Assembly (NCBI GenBank): GCA_964567745.1
Contig: CAZMNY010000001.1
Coordinates: 253,101-317,100 of the forward strand
Direction of reading: 5' to 3'
Length of the DNA stretch: 64,000 bases
Origin: CAZMNY01 sp964567745
GTDB lineage: Bacteria > Planctomycetota > Planctomycetia > Pirellulales > Pirellulaceae
Position 1 is the stretch's first letter; the number at the start of each line of letters is the position of its first letter. This document shows positions 8,701 through 16,229 of the stretch, piece by piece. The translations under genes and the position numbers were made by a program. Below the pieces are notes generated by a model. The model saw nothing but the letters and a program-made list of their open reading frames with translations. It searched no databases and was not told the DNA's origin.

Positions 8701-9125
8701 TCGACCGTCTCGGTCGCCACCCAAGTGAGATCGCGGAGGCTCGGCGCATTATCCAACGTCGGACCGACTCGATCGACAACATCTTGCGTTGTGAAGGCGA
8801 ACTTCGCACCGGCGTCATTCGAAATCGCCTGAATCCGCTCCGTGTTTCGATTGCGACGCGGAGGAAAGGCGGGCACGGCTGTCGCGCCCGCGTAAAGGCA
8901 GCCAAACAAACCAGCCACAAACTCGAGTCCGGGTCGGTACATCAACAGCACTCGCTGCCCCTCTCCGCCCAACTCCTGTAGATGAGCCGCCACCGCTCGC
9001 GCGCGACGGTCCAATTCTTCATACGTGAATCGAGCGACCGTTTCCTCGCCATCGGTAAAATGGAACGCGGGAACGGTCGGTTTCTCAGCAGACCAGTATC
9101 GGCTCACCGCGACAAAATCGGTCAT
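5775..9125 (-). CDS. Fatty acyl-AMP ligase - acyl carrier protein - alpha-oxoamine synthase fusion
   Basis: A 1116-residue, three-domain cytoplasmic enzyme. Residues 1-590 are a fatty acyl-AMP ligase: 'YTSGSTGTPKG' near 164-174, 'TGDLGF' and 'GRCKDLVIVHG'. Residues about 595-675 are an acyl carrier protein with 'DVGLDSLERL', Ser about 630 being the phosphopantetheine site. Residues about 700-1110 are a PLP enzyme of the 8-amino-7-oxononanoate/serine palmitoyltransferase family: 'DEAHSMGTMGPHGRG' and 'GTLSKAFGSCGG', with the PLP lysine near 946. Known chemistry predicts loading of a fatty acid onto the fused carrier and decarboxylative condensation with an amino acid to an alpha-amino ketone. 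The start at 9125 (MTDFV) matches the usual start of the ligase family; an open frame extends to 9263. Confidence 0.85.
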   Translation of the reverse strand: MTDFVAVSRYWSAEKPTVPAFHFTDGEETVARFTYEELDRRARAVAAHLQELGGEGQRVLLMYRPGLEFVAGLFGCLYAGATAVPAFPPRRNRNTERIQAISNDAGAKFAFTTQDVVDRVGPTLDNAPSLRDLTWVATETVESERADEWGDPGITPEHIAVLQYTSGSTGTPKGVVLQHRNLIHNCRLIVSCFQPTRQGLGMTWLPTYHDMGLVGGVLQPVFSGLPIVMMSPTAFVQRPVRWLHMISKHRVTISGGPNFAYQWCVDKIRDEDLDGIDLSSWTVAFNGAEPVRAQTLDAFSKRFAPYGFRGEAFLPCYGMAETTLIVTGKNQPDQYVTQTFNGRALDEHRVESVGDDHEEARVLVSSGKVLPEQKLIIVDPERRVRMGPGEVGEIWVKSPSTGQGYWQKQEESESSFRATLADTGDGPFLRTGDLGFLYDAELFVTGRCKDLVIVHGVNRYPQDIELTVENASERLQSGAVAAFAVDVDGHERLVVVGEIERTRRKDWDDVIQAIRRDVNAEHEIPPDAVILVRYNSIPKTSSGKIQRFATKREFMDGSLQIASKWLSWDASTLTAEAPMQDDSEPSDSDKTPVNDEVVGHVIQQVKIVAKERACNLHVDTNIVLDVGLDSLERLEIVNKLENIFGGRIPEELLGEVETVREVASAIEEYIGCDPVNAATEINEDEIGPRPEGYEVAPQDCDFAAYPEYHRIKQQEMLLGAVGAENPYFSVHESIVNDRTMIEGRELISFASYNYLGMSGDPIVTKAAQDAIAKYGTSVSASRLVSGEKPVHRDLEQGIADFIGVEDAILYVGGHATNESTIGHLFGRGDLILHDSLAHNSIIQGAILSGARRRAFPHNDWAALDEILQQVRHAYRRVLIAIEGVYSMDGDFPELPKFVEVKHRHQTFLMVDEAHSMGTMGPHGRGLSEHYDVDPRTVDLWMGTLSKAFGSCGGYIAGCKELVEYLKYTSPGFVYSVGLPPANAAAALASLKLMEDEPERVERLQTNARKFLAECRSRGLNTGLGNNTPVVPVITGDSRSALMLSRAMHKRGVNVQPILYPAVEDSAARLRFFITSDHTEEQLVSTAEIMADELARLNGSAGQLSASNNASSNQLDS

Positions 9126-9838
9126 GGGCGGCGAATACGGGGCGAAATAGCGATCAAGATTCACGTTTGTCTCAGCTCCCAAAGCAGTCAAGTAGCGACA
9201 CGTTGCACTGCCGTTTTTTGAAGTCGCCGGCTCGCTGTCGCGTCGTGTTCGCACGACGAGCATTCACGTTCGCTCAGCAAGGGTTCGCCAAACCGCCATC
9301 GTTTGCCCGACGAGCCAACGAACGAGCGGAATGCAGCACAAGAAGAGGAAATTGCATCCAGCATTTGCCTGAACCCATCGGCCAAAGCTCGGATTGCGCC
9401 GGCAGCCGCTGTGTCCGCTCCATGATATTGCTGGCATCCATTCCAACCCGTCGAGGCAAAACGGCGGGTTCCCCAGCAAAAAGATGAGACTGCCAAGCGT
9501 ATCATGCCAAAGCCATCCCTTCAATTGACGATCCCAACGCTCTACCTATCGGCGCGAGACTCCCTGCCACATTGTTGTCAGTCCGCCAACCGCCCCAATC
9601 GGTGCAATCGCGCCAGCACGCGGCGAAATCCACTGTTTGCCCAGCCGCTTCATTTGCAACTAACACCACTGGCGCCAACAACCTACGGTTCCCTGGACCA
9701 TTTTTCGGCCACCCATTGAGTTGGTTTGCTCGGTGGCTTGGGTCCAAGAACAGGTCGCACCGGCCATGGACGAAATTGACGATTCCAGATCGAAACTAAC
9801 ACGATGCCCATCCTTTGGAATTGGGAAGGTAGGCAACC
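9126..9838. other. Long intergenic region, no supported gene
   Basis: About 710 bases between divergent genes. Open frames exist on both strands, the most protein-like being 9264-9524 on the minus strand (Trp-rich with one hydrophobic stretch), but composition and lack of a ribosome binding site argue against them. It may hold promoters for both neighbours or a decayed gene. Confidence 0.4.
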
Positions 9839-10600
9839 ATGCGAAACCGCGACAGGCTCAAGACGCAGAACGCCGCATTCGAAATTCTGCTCGTGCATGA
9901 ACAGCCCTTCCACACCCTCGACGCGTTGGCGCTCGTCCCGGTAATGAGAACGGAAGTCTGCCTCGAGCCGGCCCAGGCGACGTCGGAAATCCGGCAGCGA
10001 ACGTTTGATGCGATTCTCGTCAACGTCGATTCGCAGAACTCCGCATTGATCCACTCACTTCGCCAAGCGGCACCGGCCACTCCGATCATCGGCGTGGCCA
10101 GTCGAGCCGACGAGGCGACTGTTCTCGAGCTGGCAAACGGTCCGCTGGACGACTACCTGCTCGCCGAACCCTCGAATGAAACGACAAGACTCTCGTCGAC
10201 TCGAGAAGACTTGGCCGAGACGATTGTTCACTGCTGTCGAGTCGCGACAAGGCTTCGAGCCACCGCCTCGTCGCTCAACGATCAAATCGCAATCAATTCA
10301 CAGCTCAAACGCGAATCGCAACAATTCGATCTCAGCCTGAGGGCTCTCGGTGCGATGATCGAAGCAAGACCGACACGCCCAGTCAATAACGACAACGAGG
10401 AACTGCGGCTCATCCGGGAAATCCAGCAGTCGATTCAACGAGCCATGCAACAAGCGGCCAGCCATGTGGCTCGGGTGACGCAGAACGACAGCACGGTCGC
10501 GGTGCCGAGCGAAGAGGCGACGCCAATCATGAACGCCGACGCCCAATCGAGCCGAACGTCGCTGCCCGCGTCATCGACATCGACAGGCACCGCGCATTAG
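9839..10600 (+). CDS. Degenerate response-regulator receiver-like protein
   Basis: A 253-residue protein preceded by GGGAAGG. Residues about 15-105 follow the alternating strand/helix pattern of a CheY-type receiver ('FEILLVHEQ', 'FDAILVNVDS', 'IIGVASRAD', 'LDDYLLAEP'). The acidic pair after strand 1 is His-Glu, the phosphoacceptor Asp is replaced by Asn in 'LVNV', and the conserved Lys is absent, so phosphorylation is unlikely. A helical, probably coiled-coil segment (120-205) and a Ser/Thr-rich tail follow. No output domain is recognisable; a protein-protein interaction role is inferred. Confidence 0.6.
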   Translation: MRNRDRLKTQNAAFEILLVHEQPFHTLDALALVPVMRTEVCLEPAQATSEIRQRTFDAILVNVDSQNSALIHSLRQAAPATPIIGVASRADEATVLELANGPLDDYLLAEPSNETTRLSSTREDLAETIVHCCRVATRLRATASSLNDQIAINSQLKRESQQFDLSLRALGAMIEARPTRPVNNDNEELRLIREIQQSIQRAMQQAASHVARVTQNDSTVAVPSEEATPIMNADAQSSRTSLPASSTSTGTAH

Positions 10601-10868
10601 CTGAAACGCGTTCGCTTGACGGGCGCGCCGACTCGAGTTCATCGTCGATCGACAAGGACGAGAACGAAACCGGACACGATGGCGAGATCCCGGCGCCGAG
10701 CGGCATCAAGACATACGCAGTGCGTTGCCAGAAGCGCGACGTCGTCGCCGGCCCAGCTTCGTCGCTAAACCCCTCGTTGCGAAACCGCATGATCGGCGCG
10801 ATCGGAATCAAGAGTACGCCGCAGAGCATCAACGCCTTCAAGACGGCTCGAACTCTCTTTCTGGCCAT
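10527..10868 (-). CDS. Hypothetical small membrane protein (two predicted TM segments)
   Basis: A 113-residue open frame with good codon use. 'RVRAVLKALMLCGVLLIPIA' near the N terminus and a second hydrophobic stretch around 'TAYVLMPLGAGI' suggest two membrane segments; the C-terminal part is polar. Its 3' end overlaps the receiver-like gene by 74 bases, and the ribosome binding site (GGAG about 11 bases upstream) is weak. An alternative ATG lies at 10898. No family recognised; the C-terminal third may be fortuitous. Confidence 0.4.
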   Translation of the reverse strand: MARKRVRAVLKALMLCGVLLIPIAPIMRFRNEGFSDEAGPATTSRFWQRTAYVLMPLGAGISPSCPVSFSSLSIDDELESARPSSERVSANARCLSMSMTRAATFGSIGRRRS

Positions 10869-11060
10869 TAAGTCATCCGCTCCAAGATTTCCAAACACGT
10901 TCGCATCGCTATCATGCGCGCCAGTCGTACGCTCTAGGTAGTCTGTAAATCGCTTTGAATTGCTGAGTCTCCAGACCAGTGCCCCAACCGTCTATCGACG
11001 CGAGGTCTCGATTTGACGACTCGCGTATCAGCCCGTCGTGACTTTGGGCGCGCCGGGCAT

Positions 11061-11351
11061 TCAAAGCAGATCATCGATTTGTCGCGCGCCATGCAAGACC
11101 CGGTAGACCTCGATGCCGTCATCGACGGGCGAAAAAATATCAGATAGCCACGCAGTGAGAAACAACGAAGGTTTTGCCGGAACTGTTCCATAAGAGTTCC
11201 GACATTCGGAAACGCGGCCAATCTTTGATAGGTCTGGGTAAAGCTCGTCTACGAGTTTGTCCGCAGCAGCAACATCTTCTTCAGCAACGCGAAGCCAAAT
11301 GTCGAGAACATCACATTCGGCCTGAGTCGTCAGTCGAACACGGGCCGTCAT
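11061..11351 (-). CDS. RelE/ParE-family toxin with compensating frameshifts
   Basis: The N terminus (VRLTTQAECDVLDIWLRV) and C terminus (PVDDGIEVYRVLHGARQIDD) are typical of ParE-type toxins, which in this superfamily act on gyrase or on mRNA. The middle third in this frame is not. Reading the next frame from about 11240 to 11130 restores the expected 'YQRLAAFPNVG' and 'LRGYLIFFRP'. An extra T in the run at about 11240 and a missing C at about 11127 explain both shifts. The protein as read has the right length (96 aa) but a scrambled core and is probably inactive, unless these are sequencing errors. It overlaps the antitoxin stop by ATGA. Confidence 0.7.
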   Translation of the reverse strand: MTARVRLTTQAECDVLDIWLRVAEEDVAAADKLVDELYPDLSKIGRVSECRNSYGTVPAKPSLFLTAWLSDIFSPVDDGIEVYRVLHGARQIDDLL

Positions 11352-11614
11352 GCGCCTTCATGTCGCTTGCGCAGAAGTTCAAGGCCCTTTGCCTTGATGC
11401 GTTCAGGATCCCAACCTAGCAACTCGCCGCGATCCGCCTCATCAAATCCAACTTGCAATTCTCGGCGAAGGTCGTCGTCGAAAAGGCGCCGCGCGTCTGC
11501 GATCGGCAACACGACATGCGTCGTCTGCCCGTCCGCATCAACGAGAAAGACAGGCGTCTTCTCGGAGTCAAGAATGCGCTTTTGATCTTCGGTTTGTGTG
11601 ATATTGGCCATCAT
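11348..11614 (-). CDS. Type II antitoxin partner of the ParE-like toxin
   Basis: An 88-residue protein ending in an ATGA overlap with the toxin start, the classical antitoxin-toxin order. 'ILDSEKTPVFLVDADGQTTHV' and 'DARRLFDDDLRRELQVGFDEAD' resemble antitoxins of the Phd/YefM-like group that pair with ParE/RelE toxins: an N-terminal DNA-binding half and a C-terminal acidic toxin-binding helix. The open frame extends upstream to 11782, but that part is not protein-like; starts at 11611, 11614 or 11623 are all possible. It would be expected to autorepress the operon. Confidence 0.65.
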   Translation of the reverse strand: MMANITQTEDQKRILDSEKTPVFLVDADGQTTHVVLPIADARRLFDDDLRRELQVGFDEADRGELLGWDPERIKAKGLELLRKRHEGA

Positions 11615-11904
11615 ACCACCCATTGTACAGAGATCGACTTGTTGAAGAAAACCAAGAACGAACGTAATCCAGCCATCTTGCCAATAATATAGGAGCCTTT
11701 GGCACCTGCGCGGCAAGCTGTTGTAATAGGACCGCGGAACGCTGTGTTGGAAAACGCTGTGTTGAGGATGTTCGCCTCGCATATGCCGAGCCGAATACTT
11801 AGGCGGCTGCCAAGCACGTCAAATCGCACGGTGTCCTCAGGGGATGCGATTCGCCGCTACGATATAATCGTTCCACAACAACAAAAGGAGATACCAAACA
11901 AAAA

Positions 11905-12003
11905 TGGCGGAAGTGCATGGGAATCGAACCCACCGACCGCATGTTTCCATACGGCCCAACGGTTTTGAAGACCGCGGCCACCACCAGGCGTGCAAGCACT
12001 TCC
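11905..12003 (-). tRNA. selC: tRNA-Sec (anticodon UCA)
   Basis: On the minus strand a 99-base cloverleaf begins GGAAGTGC and ends GCACTTCC-G-CCA, giving an 8-bp acceptor stem and an encoded CCA. The T arm reads TGGG-TTCGATT-CCCA. The anticodon loop CTTCAAA carries UCA (positions 11966-11968), and a long extra arm separates it from the T arm. The 8-bp acceptor, UCA anticodon and length of 99 bases are hallmarks of bacterial selenocysteine tRNA. A run of five T follows the CCA. The genome should therefore encode SelA, SelB, SelD and UGA-containing selenoproteins elsewhere. Confidence 0.92.
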
Positions 12004-12312
12004 GTGATTTTCGCTTTCGCGCTCGCCATGATGCGAACGGTGAAGTTGACGTTCTGTTCTAACTCAAGGATCCCGGTCCGTACAGCGTCGACGTCAGGAG
12101 AATTCGAACCGATGGACGAAGAAAGACGTTCATGTCCGGCAACATTGACTCAGCCGTTGGCGTGCAACGACGCAACGACGGAACGGAAAGCTCGAGATTA
12201 GTCATGACGAAACGCAAGGTCTGTGGTCTGGCTCACAGAGAATGCAATCGAGGACGGCCGATGTATTGAGACAGTCGCCTCTACCGTTTCTTCCTCATGG
12301 GGATTCTTGGTC
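12004..12312. other. Intergenic region upstream of selC and the lipoprotein gene
   Basis: About 310 bases between the 5' end of selC and the divergent lipoprotein gene. It should hold both promoters, but no convincing -35/-10 pair was found. No RNA gene or open frame is supported. Confidence 0.4.
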
Positions 12313-12657
12313 ATGATTCGCCAGTCCGTGTTGCTGTTCGCTGTCGCTGCTGCCGCCTTTGCCGCCTGCGGCTGTCAGACCCTGGGACACCGTAAGTTGA
12401 GCCGCCATGACTTGAGTTCTCAAGAACTCAGCCAACCGGAATTGAGCCAACAGCCGTTGCGCCGAAGGCAAGTGGTACAAGCAAACCAAGCCTCGTCGAT
12501 CATCCCTCCCTCGCAACTGGCCGGCGACCCGAGGCTGCCGCCGCCACGTCATTTCGGCGGCCGAGCGAACCAAGACGCGGTAGCCCAAGACACGTTAGCC
12601 CAAGACGCAGCGACTCGACGGCGAACGTCGAATTCCTTTGCATCGCGGGGATGCTGA
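12313..12657 (+). CDS. Small lipoprotein with LS-rich repeats
   Basis: A 114-residue protein from ATG 12313 with a lipoprotein signal, 'LLFAVAAAAFAACGC', whose cysteine about residue 19 would be lipidated. Next comes a repetitive region with LSxx and ELSQ units, reminiscent of short pentapeptide-like repeats, then a Pro/Arg stretch and 'AQDTLAQDA' repeats. No conserved domain is recognised. The open frame begins earlier (12223), but that sequence would precede the signal peptide. Confidence 0.5.
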   Translation: MIRQSVLLFAVAAAAFAACGCQTLGHRKLSRHDLSSQELSQPELSQQPLRRRQVVQANQASSIIPPSQLAGDPRLPPPRHFGGRANQDAVAQDTLAQDAATRRRTSNSFASRGC

Positions 12658-12966
12658 CGCTAGTCGCTACAGCGTGCGGTCGCACGCAAGCGAGTTTTCC
12701 TTTCCCCGTGCCGCTGGCGAGGCTGCCGCTCCCCAGGGCGACGGTATACATGCGGCTCGATTATTCGACTGTTGAGTTCGCTTTAGCTGGAGACTGCAAT
12801 ACAGCGCGCATTGCCTGCGGCACACGGGTTAAACGAGGGCATTGGGGGCCGCCAGCAGATTCTCGCTCGCTACGGGCAACTCAGCTCGAATCCGTGTATA
12901 CTCTTTGCTTGTCGAATGTCCGTTGAAGAGTCGCATTGGAATGAATGTTCTGACAGGCAAGGATAG
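12658..12966. other. Intergenic region before the J-domain-like gene
   Basis: About 310 bases without a supported gene. TATACT at 12897-12902 could be a -10 box for the following gene, but no matching -35 was seen. Confidence 0.35.
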
Positions 12967-14199
12967 ATGTCGAACGAATCGTTTGATCCATATTTCAAGT
13001 GGCTGGGCATTTCGCCAGCGAATCAACCACCAACCCATTATCGGATGTTGGGGCTCGACGAGTTTACGGCCGACAAAGATGTGATTTCCAACGCGGCCGA
13101 TCGCCAGATGATGTTGATTCGCACGTTTCAATCGGGTCCCTACTCAGCCCATTCTCAGCGAATCCTGAACGAGTTGGCCGCCGCGCGAACTTGTCTGCTC
13201 GACAGTCAACTCAAGCGACAATACGACAATCAGTTGCGAGCGAAGCAAGGATCTCAACTCGCGCCTGCCAGAGAAACCTTTGTCGCGTCCACTCCTCCAG
13301 CCCCAGCGCGAGTGGCGACGAGCCAGGCAGCGCCGCCTCAAGCCGTCCCGATGACGCCGCCCGTCGTCGCGCCTCAAGCAGCCCAGGCGTCCAACTTTGG
13401 CCTCGAACCGCTGGCCACGTCGCCCGAGCTCATTCGGCAACAAAAACTGCGCCGGTCGAGAAAGAAACGGGCCAGCCAAAAGTCCAACGTTGTCTTTTGG
13501 GTCGTTGGCATTGGTGCCGTCCTATTGCTAACTGTGCTGATGCTCTTCAGCCGAATGGTCGGCGGCGGCGACGAAACGAATCTATCGCCGGAGACGAGCG
13601 AGGCGTGGGGAGCCAGCACCACTGAAAGCGATTCCGGAACCGCCGGCGAAACCAAACCCGCGGTGGCCGTGACCGATGTTGTGACGGCGAGCTATTCTCG
13701 CGCGGACTGGAATGTGGTGGGGAGCCGTGATTGGCTTTTCAATGGCGACGAAGTCGATACGAAACTCGAAATGCAGCCGGGTTCCTGGCTCATGTCGCGT
13801 CAAGAATATGGCGACTGCCTGACTACGTTCGAATACGTACTGCAAAAAGGCGGAGCAGGCGGAGTCTATGTGCGAGTTCCCAATGGGGCGACTTGGCCAT
13901 GGAATCAGGGACTTGAGATTCACTTGAAAGATGACCACGCCGATTCGACGGTGGGGCACGAATCGACAGGATCGGTTTGGCACCGCACGCCGCCAGAGCA
14001 AATCGCCTCGCGACCACTGGGACAATGGAATAAAGTTCGCGTGGAATGCCGCGGCCGAGACATCACCGTTGAGATCAACGGCAAGCAAGTGACTCGATAC
14101 CGGATGAATGATCGTATGCCGCGCGCTGGTCATGTGGGGCTCGACGGCGTCAGCGGCGGCATCACGTATCGCGATTTTGTGGTTCAAGAATTGAAGTGA
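12967..14199 (+). CDS. J-domain-like / transmembrane / DUF1080-LamG-like protein
   Basis: A 410-residue protein in three parts. Residues 1-85 carry the planctomycete DnaJ-like module ('FDPYFKWLGISPANQPPTHY', later 'AADRQMMLIR', 'LNELAAARTCLLD', 'KRQYDNQL'). A Pro/Ala-rich linker follows, then one membrane helix at about 175-195 preceded by a basic cluster (RRSRKKRASQK). Residues 235-410 are a beta-sandwich of the DUF1080/3-keto-disaccharide hydrolase type ('SADWNVVGSRDWLFNGDEV'-like opening, 'TTFEYVLQKGGAGGVYVRV'). The module order places the J-like part in the cytoplasm and the glycan-binding-like part outside. Function unknown. Confidence 0.7.
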   Translation: MSNESFDPYFKWLGISPANQPPTHYRMLGLDEFTADKDVISNAADRQMMLIRTFQSGPYSAHSQRILNELAAARTCLLDSQLKRQYDNQLRAKQGSQLAPARETFVASTPPAPARVATSQAAPPQAVPMTPPVVAPQAAQASNFGLEPLATSPELIRQQKLRRSRKKRASQKSNVVFWVVGIGAVLLLTVLMLFSRMVGGGDETNLSPETSEAWGASTTESDSGTAGETKPAVAVTDVVTASYSRADWNVVGSRDWLFNGDEVDTKLEMQPGSWLMSRQEYGDCLTTFEYVLQKGGAGGVYVRVPNGATWPWNQGLEIHLKDDHADSTVGHESTGSVWHRTPPEQIASRPLGQWNKVRVECRGRDITVEINGKQVTRYRMNDRMPRAGHVGLDGVSGGITYRDFVVQELK

Positions 14200-14204
14200 G
14201 AGAC

Positions 14205-14432
14205 ATGAAGTTTATCGAACTAACCGGCTCCACTCTGGCCGAGATCGTCAAGGAAGATGAGTTGCACGCCGCGGACTTGGACTCCGCGGGAATTCAACCG
14301 GGCTCCATCGTTCGAGTCAACGAACAGGGCGATATCGAGGTGCGTCGAAAAGAGGGTTGGGACGTCGTCGGCGGACTGCTCGGCGAGTTTGGCGACCGAG
14401 TGAGCCGTACGAGCGGGCTCGATTGGGCCTAG
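14205..14432 (+). CDS. Small conserved hypothetical protein (75 aa)
   Basis: Begins ATG 14205 five bases after the stop of the preceding gene (a GTG at 14196 is in frame but less likely), so it is probably cotranscribed with it. The sequence has a small beta-rich N-terminal part ('IVRVNEQGDIEVRRKEGWDVVGG') and an amphipathic tail. Acidic, cytoplasmic, no known domain. Codon use matches the neighbours. Confidence 0.65.
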   Translation: MKFIELTGSTLAEIVKEDELHAADLDSAGIQPGSIVRVNEQGDIEVRRKEGWDVVGGLLGEFGDRVSRTSGLDWA

Positions 14433-14556
14433 CCTTTGCGACGCGTTTCGCACTGTAGCAAGACCAACAGCTCGCCTCGTTGCGCTCGCATCAGGTTCAT
14501 CAGCTAACTCGCCGACAAGCCCTCGCCGTGAGCGGACGCGGTAAGAAGCCACCTAC

Positions 14557-15462
14557 TTACGACGGGCCGAAGCGAACTCGAAGTGCTTCGCACAGCTGCT
14601 GCATCTGCGCTAGATCGAGCTGTTCTGCGCGAGTCTCGGGGCCGAATCCGAGTTCGCCCATCACGTCATCCACCATCGGCTTGCTGAGTTCGCCTTTATA
14701 GGCGCCGAGCAAACCGCTTCGTAGAAACTTGCGGCGGTGGAGAAACACCGATCGTGTGAATCGGTGAAAGAACTTGATGTCGAGGATCGCCTTCCGCTTG
14801 GATTCAAGGGGCTCCACGCGAATGATCGCCGAGTGCACCTTGGGTCGCGGCCAAAAAACATTCGGCGTCATGACTCGCACAATTCGGCAGTCGCAGAGAC
14901 TCTGCATCCACACGCTGAGCGCCCCGTAGCTTTTCGAATTCGGCTCGGCGACAATTCGGTCGGCCAGTTCTTTCTGAATGGTGGCCGCCATCAAGGCGGG
15001 CGGTTTTTCGAGCGCCAGCAGATTCGAAAGAATGGGCGTGGCGATGTTGTAGGGCAAGTTGGCCGCCAACTTGAAGCGGCCGTTAGGAATCACCGCGAGT
15101 TGCTGCTCGACCGCCTGCAAGACGTTTTCGTCAATGCTGTTCTTGTTTCGCAGCGCGTCTTGCTTGAGCATTACGACATTGGCGAACGACTCGAGTTCTT
15201 CCGAAGCCAAAATGTGAAGCTGCGGATCGATCTCGACGGTGACGACGCGACCGGCGCGTTGAGCCATCATGGCCGTCAGGCTTCCGGTCCCGGTGCCAAT
15301 TTCCAGCACAACATCGCTCGTATCGAGCTCCGCAGTTTCGGCGAGCATCCGCACGAGGTTGAGATCGATCAGGAAATTCTGCCCGTAGCGTGTGATTGGA
15401 TTGATGCCGACTTCGTCGAACCGCTTTCGCAGAAACGAAATCGTCTGCCGACTCGCAGTCAT
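14557..15462 (-). CDS. rsmA: 16S rRNA dimethyladenosine transferase RsmA (KsgA)
   Basis: A 301-residue protein from ATG 15462, which overlaps the ribE stop by ATGA. 'YGQNFLIDLNLVRML', 'VVLEIGTGTGSLT' (SAM motif I) and 'AANLPYNIATPIL' (the NLPY catalytic motif) identify the KsgA/Dim1 family, which methylates two adjacent adenosines at the 3' end of 16S rRNA in the cytoplasm. Length is slightly above the usual 270-290. The coupling to riboflavin synthase suggests cotranscription without an obvious functional link. Confidence 0.93.
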   Translation of the reverse strand: MTASRQTISFLRKRFDEVGINPITRYGQNFLIDLNLVRMLAETAELDTSDVVLEIGTGTGSLTAMMAQRAGRVVTVEIDPQLHILASEELESFANVVMLKQDALRNKNSIDENVLQAVEQQLAVIPNGRFKLAANLPYNIATPILSNLLALEKPPALMAATIQKELADRIVAEPNSKSYGALSVWMQSLCDCRIVRVMTPNVFWPRPKVHSAIIRVEPLESKRKAILDIKFFHRFTRSVFLHRRKFLRSGLLGAYKGELSKPMVDDVMGELGFGPETRAEQLDLAQMQQLCEALRVRFGPS

Positions 15463-16058
15463 GGCGACTCCACCCATTCGAGTTGCCGTTGGACGTACTT
15501 CGCCAGCACGTCAGTCTCTAAATTGATCGGATCTCCGTTGCACAAACCGCCGAGCGTGGTGACTTGCAGCGTGTGGGGAATGAGCGCGATGCTGAACCGT
15601 TGCTTCTCGACGTCAACCAGCGTCAGGCTTACGCCGTCGACGGCGACCGATCCTTTGCTTGCCATTTGCTTTGCCAACTCGCCTGGCGTTTCAATCCAAA
15701 ACGTCGACCATTGCGCATCATCCTCACGGCTCTGCAAACGGCCAACGCCGTCGATGTGCCCGGTGACGAGATGCCCGCCCAGCGCGTCTCCAAGTTTCAA
15801 CGAACTCTCCAAGTTGACTCGGCCTCCGACTTTCAAGTTGCCGAGGTTAGTGCATCGCAACGTCTCCGCGCCGGCTTCGAAGGTTGCTTCATCGCCGCTG
15901 AGTTCGACCACGGTCAGGCAACAGCCGTTGATGGAAATGCTGGCGCCGATTCCGCAATGATCGAACACGCTGGCAGCTCGAATCGTCAGGCGAACGCCGG
16001 GTCCGTCCTCTTCGATGCGAGTCGCCTCACCCATCGTTTCCACAAGTCCGGTAAACAT
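15459..16058 (-). CDS. ribE: Riboflavin synthase, alpha subunit
   Basis: A 199-residue protein from ATG 16058 (MFTGLVE, the canonical start; the frame extends to 16151). Two lumazine-binding barrel repeats are seen: the first with 'MFTGLVE' and 'SISINGCCLTVV', the second with 'GHLVTGHIDGVG' and 'VAVDGVSLTLV'. It converts two molecules of 6,7-dimethyl-8-ribityllumazine to riboflavin. It is the first gene of an operon with rsmA (4-base overlap) and is divergent from enolase. Confidence 0.94.
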   Translation of the reverse strand: MFTGLVETMGEATRIEEDGPGVRLTIRAASVFDHCGIGASISINGCCLTVVELSGDEATFEAGAETLRCTNLGNLKVGGRVNLESSLKLGDALGGHLVTGHIDGVGRLQSREDDAQWSTFWIETPGELAKQMASKGSVAVDGVSLTLVDVEKQRFSIALIPHTLQVTTLGGLCNGDPINLETDVLAKYVQRQLEWVESP

Positions 16059-16229
16059 CTCGCGTAGGATCCAATGTGAATGGAGATACTCTCTAAAACC
16101 GATCCGAATGCTGGCTGTGCCAAACTGGTCAGCGACCGCTCCACTAGGCAATTAGCAGCCCATCGGGCACAATATTTGGTGCGAAAAACAAATCAGACAC
16201 ACAAAAAGCTTACAGGACGAGTTGAACGC

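Noticed and set aside
7560..8981. A 473-codon open frame on the + strand inside the acyl-ligase gene
   Set aside because: It runs antisense to a domain with clear catalytic motifs, has no ribosome binding site and resembles no family; it is a by-product of the high GC third positions.
9264..9524. An 86-codon Trp-rich minus-strand frame upstream of the acyl-ligase fusion
   Set aside because: Unusual composition, no ribosome binding site and no domain; too weak to annotate.
14737..15960. A 407-codon open frame on the + strand across rsmA and ribE
   Set aside because: It lies antisense to two recognisable housekeeping genes and has no family resemblance.
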